NCBI GenBank assembly: GCA_964619485.1
Contig: CAZUCI010000075.1
Coordinates: 1 to 11,974, forward strand
DNA from: UBA2882 sp964619485
Lineage (GTDB): Bacteria; Bacillota; Clostridia; Lachnospirales; Lachnospiraceae
Reading direction: 5' to 3'
Length of the DNA stretch: 11,974 nucleotides
Both the position numbers and the translations under genes were made by a program. Position 1 is the stretch's first letter; every line of letters begins with the position of its first letter. Positions 6,390 to 11,974 of this stretch are shown one piece after another. The notes beneath the pieces were generated by a model that saw only the letters and a list, made by a program, of their open reading frames with translations, searched no databases and was not told the DNA's origin.

Positions 6390-7160
6390 TTACCCTTCTC
6401 CCACAGCCAAAGTAATAAAATAGACGCACGAAACGCCGGCCTCTCGCAACACTTTTGCAACTGCATCAATGGTACTGCCGGTCGTATAAATATCATCTAT
6501 AACTATAGTTATTTTTAATTTTACATCATTTCCCCTCAATTTAAAAGCCTTTTTCAAATTATTTTGTCTTCCCAGAATGTCCAGCATTTTCATGGGTCTC
6601 GTATATTTCTGTCTGATTACCAGTTTGTCATATACCGGGATTCCTGTTTTCCTCCCCAGCTCCTTTGCCATGATGGCTGCCTGGTTGTATCCTCTTTCAC
6701 GCTCCCTCTCTCTGTGAAGAGGAACAGGGATGATTCCCTCCACACCTGCACGCCTGATTGCGGCACCGAACTGCTCCGCCATCCACCTTCCATACACCCT
6801 GCCATATTCTGCACGATGCTGGTATTTGAATCTGTAAATGCTTTTTTTCATAATCTCATCATAGGTACAAAGTGCGAAGCCCCGGTCAAAATAATGAAGC
6901 TTACCATATTTCCGGCAGTCTCTGCAAAGCTCCTGTTTGGCATCTTCCACAGGCTTTCCGCACATAAAGCATCGTGCTCCTCTGATTACAGGCACCTTTT
7001 TCATACATTCCCTGCATACTCCCCTTTTGTTTCCATACATAACCGCACTATCGCATACCGGACACCGGCCCGGGAAAATCCACTCTGTCACATCTTCCCA
7101 TAACCAATCATATTCCTTCACGATTCTGCTTATTTCTTTTTTTAAGCTTTTTGCTGTCAC
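6390..7160 (-). CDS. comFC: ComFC-family phosphoribosyltransferase-like protein
   Basis: Member of the ComF/GntX group; in Bacillus and Helicobacter relatives it is needed for natural transformation, acting on incoming single-stranded DNA in the cytosol. The 256 residues begin with about 30 helical residues, then four CxxC pairs (Cys33/36, 49/52, 64/67, 79/82) that should bind zinc, then a type I phosphoribosyltransferase fold with the PRPP-binding loop IDDIYTTGST at 221-230. IPVPLHRER...RGYNQ at 144-160 is also typical. The start is GTG at 7160-7158, with AGGAG 5 nt upstream; GTGA overlaps the recD2 stop by 4 bp, so it should be translationally coupled to recD2. No comFA is nearby. The enzymatic substrate, if any, is unknown for this family. 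Confidence 0.9.
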   Translation of the reverse strand: MTAKSLKKEISRIVKEYDWLWEDVTEWIFPGRCPVCDSAVMYGNKRGVCRECMKKVPVIRGARCFMCGKPVEDAKQELCRDCRKYGKLHYFDRGFALCTYDEIMKKSIYRFKYQHRAEYGRVYGRWMAEQFGAAIRRAGVEGIIPVPLHRERERERGYNQAAIMAKELGRKTGIPVYDKLVIRQKYTRPMKMLDILGRQNNLKKAFKLRGNDVKLKITIVIDDIYTTGSTIDAVAKVLREAGVSCVYFITLAVGEG

Positions 7161-9433
7161 ATCTGCTCCTCTTTGTGCAGCCTCTCCACTTCCCCAATTC
7201 TAAATCCTAATCCTGTATATCTTTTCTGTTTATTTTCCCCCGCTATCATCTCTGTTAAAATTCTGTCGTTTCCAAGAATTGTCACGCATTTCCTTGCCCG
7301 TGTCACTGCAGTATATAAAAGGTTTCTGTAGGTCAGCATACCCGGAACCTGCCACAATGGCAGTACCACTGCCGGATATTCACTCCCCTGAGACTTATGT
7401 ATGGTAATGGCATAAGCAAGCTCAATTTCATCCGCATCCTCGAAACGGTAATTTACTCTTTTTCCCTCTTCATATTCAACCTGGATGGTGGATGCATACT
7501 CGTTAATTTCCCGAATATATCCAATGTCTCCATTAAAAACACCTGCTCCGCTGTCAAGAGGGAGGTTATATTTTCCGGTTATTTCCCATTCCAGCTTATA
7601 GTTATTTTTGATCTGCATTACCTTGTCACCTTCTCTGAAAAGAGAGTTTGTTGTTGCATGCTCTCTCTTTCCCTTTTCCGGCGGATTGATATACTGCTGC
7701 AGGATATGATTCAGCTCCTCCACTCCCATGGGACCCTTCTTCATAGGCGTCAGCACCTGTATATCCTGCACGGAAGCCTTTACATATCTCGGAAGCTTAT
7801 CTGTAATAAGCTGTACGATGTTATTATACATAATCGGCACATCGTTTCGTTTCAGGAAATAGAAATCTCTGCTGTTTGCATTGTCTATCTGAACCATCTG
7901 TCCATCATGAATCCGATGTGCATTCATGACTATATCACTCTGTGCAGCCTGTCTGAAAATTTTATTAAGCATCGTAACCGCAAACGCTTTGCTTTCAATC
8001 ATATCACGCAGAACACAGCCCGGTCCCACGCTGGGGAGCTGGTCCATATCGCCCACCAGAATCAGGTGCGCTCCTTCAGGTACCGCCTTCAGTAATGCAT
8101 GAAACAGAAAAATGTCCACCATGGACATCTCATCCACAATAATGACATCTGCCTCCAGTGGATTGGATTCGTCCCGTGCAAATCCCGCACCACTTCCACC
8201 ATCCTCTGCAGCTCCTGACATTTCCAGAAGCCGGTGTATGGTTTTTGCCTCCATCCCGGTTGCCTCGCTCATTCTTTTTGCTGCTCTTCCCGTTGGCGCT
8301 GCCAGGGCAATTTCCATTTTCTCCTGCTTAAAATACTGGAGCATGGTATGAATCGTTGTGGTTTTTCCGGTTCCGGGCCCCCCGGTAAGAATGGAAACTC
8401 CTCTTCCAATTGCCTTTATGACCGCCTTCTTCTGCAGTTCATCCAAAACAATGCCTGAGGTATCCTCAATCCTGTCCAATTTATCATAAATCAGGGCTTC
8501 TTCCTTTGATTGAAACTCTTCGTTGATCTCAAAAAAGGTCATATCCAGATTATAGAGCATGGAAGCGCATCCATTTTCTGCGCGGTAGGCGGCCGGGCTG
8601 TAAACGAATCTCGGCCCGTCCTTAGTCTCTTTTCTGACAAAAACTTTGTGCTCCATCATAAGATTTCCAAGCTGAACAGACACTTCCTCCTCTCCGATTC
8701 CAAGAAGTCTTGCGCCCTCACCAATCAGCTTATCCTCCGGGTAGCAGGTATGCCCCATACCCTGTAAAAGTGTCAGCTCATAGAGGAGACCACACCTGAT
8801 CCTATATTCGGAATCTACCATGATTCCTGCATTTTTTGCGATTTCGTCAGCTCTCTTAAACCCGACTCCTTCTATATCCTCAGCCATTTTATAAGGGTTT
8901 GTTTTCAGAATATCATAGATGCCATCTCCATATTTTTCATATACCTTAACCGCAAGCTTATCGGAAATTCCATATTCCTGCAAAAAAAGCATCGCCTGAC
9001 GCATCTGTCTTTTCTCATATACCTGGGAGGCAATCTCCCTGGCTATTCGCTCACTGATTCCTTTGATCTCCACCAGGCGCTGAGGCTCCTCCTCAATAAT
9101 GCGAAAGGTATCCTCCTTGAATTTTTTCACAATACGCTTCGCCAGTGCCTCTCCCACACCCTTAATCGCTCCCGAGCCAAGGTAGCGTTCGATACTTTTG
9201 CTGTCCTCCAGCGGTAATATTTCAAACTGTTCCATTTGAAGCTGTTCCCCATAGCTTGGATGCTCCACAATTATACCCTCCACATCCAACCGGTCTCCCA
9301 CACTGACTCCGTGAAAGTTTCCTGTTGCAGTGATTTCTGTCTTATCATCCGCAAGCGTCAGCACAGTATAACCATTTGACTCATTTTGGTATACAATATG
9401 GTCCACATAGCCTCTCATTGTTGTCTTTTCCAA
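7157..9433 (-). CDS. recD2: RecD2-type DNA helicase (SF1B)
   Basis: A 5'-3' helicase of genome maintenance, the RecBC-independent RecD form found in Firmicutes. The 758 residues show an N-terminal OB-like region (about 6-75), helix-hairpin-helix repeats (about 80-205), then the helicase core: Walker A GGPGTGKTT (351-359), Walker B VDEMSMVD (433-440), motif III GDMDQLPSVGPG (461-472), FRQ (493-495), the AYAITIHKSQGSEYP motif (673-687) and YTAVTRAR (707-714). The long N-terminus with HhH repeats separates RecD2 from the RecBCD subunit. The start is probably TTG at 9433-9431, with GAGGTG 5 nt upstream; an ATG at 9418-9416 (residue 6) is the alternative but has a poorer site. It heads an eight-gene run and follows the flgJ terminator by 27 bp, with no clear promoter. 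Confidence 0.96.
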   Translation of the reverse strand: MEKTTMRGYVDHIVYQNESNGYTVLTLADDKTEITATGNFHGVSVGDRLDVEGIIVEHPSYGEQLQMEQFEILPLEDSKSIERYLGSGAIKGVGEALAKRIVKKFKEDTFRIIEEEPQRLVEIKGISERIAREIASQVYEKRQMRQAMLFLQEYGISDKLAVKVYEKYGDGIYDILKTNPYKMAEDIEGVGFKRADEIAKNAGIMVDSEYRIRCGLLYELTLLQGMGHTCYPEDKLIGEGARLLGIGEEEVSVQLGNLMMEHKVFVRKETKDGPRFVYSPAAYRAENGCASMLYNLDMTFFEINEEFQSKEEALIYDKLDRIEDTSGIVLDELQKKAVIKAIGRGVSILTGGPGTGKTTTIHTMLQYFKQEKMEIALAAPTGRAAKRMSEATGMEAKTIHRLLEMSGAAEDGGSGAGFARDESNPLEADVIIVDEMSMVDIFLFHALLKAVPEGAHLILVGDMDQLPSVGPGCVLRDMIESKAFAVTMLNKIFRQAAQSDIVMNAHRIHDGQMVQIDNANSRDFYFLKRNDVPIMYNNIVQLITDKLPRYVKASVQDIQVLTPMKKGPMGVEELNHILQQYINPPEKGKREHATTNSLFREGDKVMQIKNNYKLEWEITGKYNLPLDSGAGVFNGDIGYIREINEYASTIQVEYEEGKRVNYRFEDADEIELAYAITIHKSQGSEYPAVVLPLWQVPGMLTYRNLLYTAVTRARKCVTILGNDRILTEMIAGENKQKRYTGLGFRIGEVERLHKEEQM

Positions 9434-9438
9434 TCTAA

Positions 9439-9444
9439 CACCTC
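9439..9444 (-). promoter_or_regulatory. Ribosome site deciding the TTG start of recD2
   Basis: GAGGTG (minus strand) lies 5 nt before TTG at 9433. The in-frame ATG 15 bp further in has only GGAAAAG ahead of it. Site quality favours the TTG, adding five residues (MEKTT). Confidence 0.6.
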
Positions 9445-9460
9445 TTACATTTTCGGACGC

Positions 9461-9486
9461 AAAAGGGCTGTCATTTCTGACAGCCC
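9461..9486 (-). terminator. Intrinsic terminator after flgJ
   Basis: On the minus strand: GGGCTGTCA, GAAA tetraloop, TGACAGCCC, then TTTT. The 9-bp GC-rich stem with a stable GNRA loop begins 13 bp after the flgJ stop. It should end the mreB-flgF-flgG-flgJ transcript. It lies 27 bp upstream of the recD2 start. Confidence 0.85.
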
Positions 9487-9499
9487 CAAAATATTAACG

Positions 9500-9847
9500 T
9501 TACAAATTATAATTTCGTTTCATCTGCTCATACAGAGTCTGTGCAAGTCCAAGACTGTTCTGATCCGTGGACTCCTGCGCCAGTTTGGCAATAGTTGAAT
9601 CCTTGTAAAAATCAACCAGCTGTGAGTTGGCAGAATCTTCATCGCCCATAATGGAAACCGTTTTCTGCATCTCTTTAAATATCTGTTCCATAAAATAGGA
9701 TTCAAACTCCTTGCAGACATCCATCAGTTCGTCATCAGTTGCATTGGACATGTCCTTATCAGCAAGACCTGACAATTTGTTGGAGGTAACAGATGACGCA
9801 TCTGTAAGAGCACTATTATAATAAGAGCTTAAACTGTTTAAATCCAT
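9500..9847 (-). CDS. flgJ: FlgJ-type flagellar rod-binding protein (single domain)
   Basis: Matches the rod-binding N-terminal domain of FlgJ, which helps assemble the rod in the periplasmic/wall space. The 115 residues include the domain's hallmark stretch CKEFESYFMEQIFKEMQKT (45-63) and a downstream helical part ending in LAQTLYEQMKRNY. The C-terminal muramidase domain of proteobacterial FlgJ is absent, as is usual in Firmicutes, where a separate hydrolase must open the wall. No signal peptide is visible, so export by the flagellar type III apparatus is expected. The ATG at 9847 has AGAGGAG just upstream. It follows flgG by 21 bp and is the last gene before the terminator. The first 40 residues are low-complexity Ser/Asp/Asn-rich. 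Confidence 0.9.
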   Translation of the reverse strand: MDLNSLSSYYNSALTDASSVTSNKLSGLADKDMSNATDDELMDVCKEFESYFMEQIFKEMQKTVSIMGDEDSANSQLVDFYKDSTIAKLAQESTDQNSLGLAQTLYEQMKRNYNL

Positions 9848-9868
9848 ATGCTACTCCTCTCCGGTGCG

Positions 9869-10690
9869 TTATCTCCTCAGCTGGTTTGCCTGCGACATCA
9901 TATCATCCGATGCCTGAATGACCTTGGAATTCATTTCATATGCACGCTGTGCCACAATCAAATTAACCATTTCATCCACGACCTGAACATTAGAGCCTTC
10001 CAGATACCCCTGTTCAATCTTACTTTTTACAATCTGTGCATTGGTTGTTGCCTCATTAATTGCATTACCGCTCGCCGCCGTAACACTGTACAGACTGGAG
10101 CTTTCCTTTTGCAGTCCCGATGGATTCTGAAACTGAAAGGTTCCAATGGTAACGCCCAGCGACTGTGCATTGCCCGAAGCATCCGGATAACAGATTGTTC
10201 CATCGCTGGTGATTGTAATATTTGCAGCATTATACTGTGACGAAAGGGAGATTGGCTGTCCTGCGGAGTTCAGCACCTGATAGCCATCGCTGGTAGTCAG
10301 CTGTATGGTATTCCCGCTTCCAATCATCCAGTTAAAATTACCGTTTCTTGTATACTGAATTTCTCCACCCGGAGTACGAACTCCAAAAAAGCCTTTTCCA
10401 TCTATGGCAAAAGCGGAAGAGCTTGTGGATTCATAAAAGTTTCCCTGTTTAAAAATAGAAGCTATCGATGAATTTCTAACGCCCAGACCGACCTGTGCTC
10501 CAATCGGCTTGTTTTCTCCGTTTGCAGAGGTTGTCCTGGTCTGAAGATCCTGATAAAGAAGAGTTTTAAACTCTGCCACTTCTGTTTTGTATGCTGTGGT
10601 ATTTACATTCGCAAGGTTATTGGAAATTGTATCTACATTTGTCTGCTGTGAAATCATGCCGGTTGCCGCCGACCATAACGATCTAACCAT
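9869..10690 (-). CDS. flgG: Flagellar distal rod protein FlgG (FlhP-type)
   Basis: Forms the distal rod, the drive shaft running through the wall. The 273 residues have the conserved N-terminal rod motif (MVRSLWSAATGM at 1-12, then NNLANVNTTAYK at 24-35) and the C-terminal partner helix EMVNLIVAQRAYEMNSKVIQ (about 241-260), which pack together as a coiled coil in the assembled rod. SAFAIDGKGFFGV (about 91-103) and the YTRNGNFNW segment are typical of FlgG and FlgF. The ATG at 10690 has AGGAGG 6 nt upstream, overlapping the flgF stop region. It lies 10 bp after flgF and 21 bp before flgJ. B. subtilis has the same order with mbl-flhO-flhP, so FlhP is the closest named counterpart. It is exported without a signal peptide. 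Confidence 0.94.
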   Translation of the reverse strand: MVRSLWSAATGMISQQTNVDTISNNLANVNTTAYKTEVAEFKTLLYQDLQTRTTSANGENKPIGAQVGLGVRNSSIASIFKQGNFYESTSSSAFAIDGKGFFGVRTPGGEIQYTRNGNFNWMIGSGNTIQLTTSDGYQVLNSAGQPISLSSQYNAANITITSDGTICYPDASGNAQSLGVTIGTFQFQNPSGLQKESSSLYSVTAASGNAINEATTNAQIVKSKIEQGYLEGSNVQVVDEMVNLIVAQRAYEMNSKVIQASDDMMSQANQLRR

Positions 10691-10700
10691 ATGCTACCTC

Positions 10701-11474
10701 CTATACCCTGCCAAGCTGTGTCGAAGCCACTTCCAAAGTGGTGTCGATTGTCTGTAATGCCTTCTGACTGCTTTCATATGCTCTGGTCACGCTGATCAGA
10801 TTAACCATTTCAGAAACCACCTGTACGTTGGACGTTTCCAGGTATCCTGCAACAATCTGTACATCGGCTGCCTTCTGTCTTGCTCCATCCACTGGCTGAA
10901 AATAGTTTTCTCCATAATGCTCCAGATAATCATAATCTTCAAAGTCAGTAGTTCCAACTCTTGCAACTACCCGGTTATTCTGTGTGATATTTCCAAATTC
11001 ATCAACTGAAGCGTCAAGCATGGTGTTCAGTCTGATTCGATTATTATCCTGTCCCAACACATAATCACCATCCTTGGTAACCAGATATCCATCCTTGTTC
11101 AAAGTAAACGAACCATCTCTGGTATACTTGGTCGAGGTGTTTCCTTCCTTATCCGTAAACTGAACACGAAAGAAGCCATCTCCGGAAAGTGCCAAATCAT
11201 AGGTGTTGCCTGTATTGCGAAAAGCTCCCTGGGAATAATCAACATAATTTTCTCCGATTTTCACACCCAGATTCATGGTCCCTATCTGCTGGGAGCGGGC
11301 GGCATATGACTGGTCCTTAATCTTATATGCCAGAACAGAATCAAAGGACTGGCTGGTACTGCCTTCCTTTTTGAAACCGGTGGTATCCGCATTGGCAAGA
11401 TTATTGGAAAGCACATCCATTCTATTCTGTTGATTTACCATGCCTGTATAGGCTGCATATAGTCCTTTTACCAT
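10701..11474 (-). CDS. flgF: Flagellar proximal rod protein FlgF (FlhO-type)
   Basis: A rod protein of the basal body, paralogous to the FlgG gene next to it. The 257 residues start MVKGLYAAYTGM and continue NNLANADTTGFKKE. The C-terminus has EMVNLISVTRAYESSQKALQTID, the usual flagellar rod helix. LSGDGFFRVQ and YTRDGSFTLNKDG follow family pattern. I set the start at ATG 11474-11472, because AGGAGG sits 6 nt upstream and the family begins at this residue. A longer reading from 11498 would add MTNARRKQ and would place the ribosome site inside the gene. It begins 69 bp after the mreB stop. The Bacillus counterpart is FlhO. The assignment of proximal versus FlhO-type role is by order and similarity. 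Confidence 0.92.
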   Translation of the reverse strand: MVKGLYAAYTGMVNQQNRMDVLSNNLANADTTGFKKEGSTSQSFDSVLAYKIKDQSYAARSQQIGTMNLGVKIGENYVDYSQGAFRNTGNTYDLALSGDGFFRVQFTDKEGNTSTKYTRDGSFTLNKDGYLVTKDGDYVLGQDNNRIRLNTMLDASVDEFGNITQNNRVVARVGTTDFEDYDYLEHYGENYFQPVDGARQKAADVQIVAGYLETSNVQVVSEMVNLISVTRAYESSQKALQTIDTTLEVASTQLGRV

Positions 11475-11480
11475 CTGTTT

Positions 11481-11486
11481 CCTCCT
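11481..11486 (-). promoter_or_regulatory. Strong ribosome site fixing the flgF start
   Basis: A perfect AGGAGG (minus strand) lies 6 nt before ATG 11474. This shows that the in-frame ATG 24 bp upstream is not the real start. Confidence 0.8.
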
Positions 11487-11527
11487 GGCATTTGTCAAAG
11501 ACTGTCAGAAACAACTTTTCGTTTTTG

Positions 11528-11542
11528 GTTAGCTTTGCTAAC
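11528..11542. repeat. Hairpin just after the mreB stop
   Basis: GTTAGC, three bases, GCTAAC form a 6-bp perfect stem beginning 1 bp after the mreB stop. On the minus strand it is followed by CAAAAACG, not T, so it does not look like a terminator. It may be a 3'-end structure for mreB, or part of a transcript running on to flgF. I find no good sigma-A or sigma-D/FliA promoter in 11475-11543. Confidence 0.45.
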
Positions 11543-11543
11543 T

Positions 11544-11974
11544 TTAGATTTCATCCTTATAGCCTACAAGGAATTCTACATACTTTCCTGTTCCGATTGC
11601 CACACAGGTCATTGGGTCTTCTGCAGTCATGGTGTTAATTCCGGTCTTGGATGCAACCAGATCCTCCAAACCTCTGAGAAGACTTCCTCCACCTGTAAGA
11701 ACGATACCACGATCTGCAATATCGGCAGCAAGCTCCGGTGGTGTCTGCTCCAGCACAGAATGAATTGTTTCAATAATCTGAGATGTTGTTTCTTTTAAAG
11801 CTTCTTCTGTCTCTTCTGATGTAACTGTTACTGTTCTGGGAAGACCGGTTACAAGATTTCTGCCCCTGACTTCCATTGTATCTACTTCTGGTCTCTTATA
11901 AGCAGAGCCAATCTTAATTTTCAAGTCTTCTGCTGTTCTTTCACCGATTAAAAGGTTATGTTTCTTACGCATAT
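11544..11974 (-). CDS. mreB: MreB/Mbl-type rod-shape actin, C-terminal part (partial at the window edge)
   Basis: Bacterial actin that guides lateral wall synthesis on the inner membrane face. About 142 residues are visible, the last 40% or so of a roughly 330-residue protein; the frame is open at the window edge, and the first Met here is internal. Family signatures are NLLIGERTAEDLK, VRGRNLVTGLPRTVTV and the nucleotide-binding GIVLTGGGSLLRGLE, followed by MTCVAIGTGKY. The close match to both MreB and Mbl does not let me choose; adjacency to flhO/flhP-type genes recalls Bacillus mbl. The gene ends 69 bp before flgF. Confidence 0.93.
   Translation of the reverse strand, partial: MRKKHNLLIGERTAEDLKIKIGSAYKRPEVDTMEVRGRNLVTGLPRTVTVTSEETEEALKETTSQIIETIHSVLEQTPPELAADIADRGIVLTGGGSLLRGLEDLVASKTGINTMTAEDPMTCVAIGTGKYVEFLVGYKDEI

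Noticed and set aside
7397..8095. Long plus-strand open frame (232 codons) opposite recD2
   Set aside because: It lies antisense to the conserved helicase core, has no recognisable domain, and shows no strong ribosome site. Long antisense frames are expected over a well-conserved gene with biased codon use.
11528..11542. Hairpin after mreB as a terminator
   Set aside because: On the coding strand it is followed by A-rich sequence and not by a T-tract, and the stem is only 6 bp.
11475..11543. Sigma-D/FliA flagellar promoter before flgF
   Set aside because: A TAAA occurs near the mreB stop, but no GCCGAT-like -10 follows at the right distance.
1..11974. CRISPR array, insertion sequence, prophage, tRNA or rRNA
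   Set aside because: No regularly spaced repeats, transposase or integrase genes, or RNA-gene signatures were seen. Intergenic space is too small for them.

Overview
This window is almost entirely coding, and every gene I can support lies on the minus strand, so biological order runs from high to low coordinates. Organism: most likely a motile, anaerobic member of the Clostridia, probably Lachnospiraceae (Roseburia, Agathobacter or Butyrivibrio-like). The reasons are moderate GC, Firmicutes-style AGGAGG ribosome sites, GTG and TTG starts, a Clostridia-type HPr, the CdaA-CdaR-GlmM cluster, and the MreB/Mbl-FlhO-FlhP gene order also known from Bacillus. The genus is inference.

Region A (11974 to about 9461): the 3' end of an mreB/mbl gene is followed by three flagellar genes: a FlgF/FlhO-type rod protein, FlgG/FlhP, and a short FlgJ-type rod-binding protein without a muramidase domain. 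The block closes with a clear intrinsic terminator (9461-9486). It pairs cell-wall elongation with building the flagellar rod that must cross that wall.

Region B (9433 to 1078): eight genes with gaps of at most 20 bp or short overlaps, which look like one operon: recD2 helicase, comFC-like phosphoribosyltransferase, a YvyF-type zinc/helix-turn-helix flagellar protein, two membrane proteins of unknown function, then cdaA (c-di-AMP synthase), cdaR (YbbR-domain regulator) and glmM (phosphoglucosamine mutase). The last three are the classical Firmicutes c-di-AMP/peptidoglycan-precursor module. The comFC-yvyF pair looks like a remnant of the competence-motility linkage seen as comF-yvyF in Bacillus. 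The two unknown membrane proteins directly before cdaA are the best candidates for something undescribed.

Region C (1077 to 1): ptsH (HPr) with its own good sigma-A-type promoter, a terminator-like hairpin, then the start of leuA (2-isopropylmalate synthase), which runs off the window. The longest non-coding stretch is 101 bp (977-1077), and it holds the ptsH promoter. I see no tRNA, rRNA, CRISPR array, insertion sequence or phage gene. The window looks like core chromosome, with its interest in the gene linkage, the unknown membrane proteins and the control of gene junctions.
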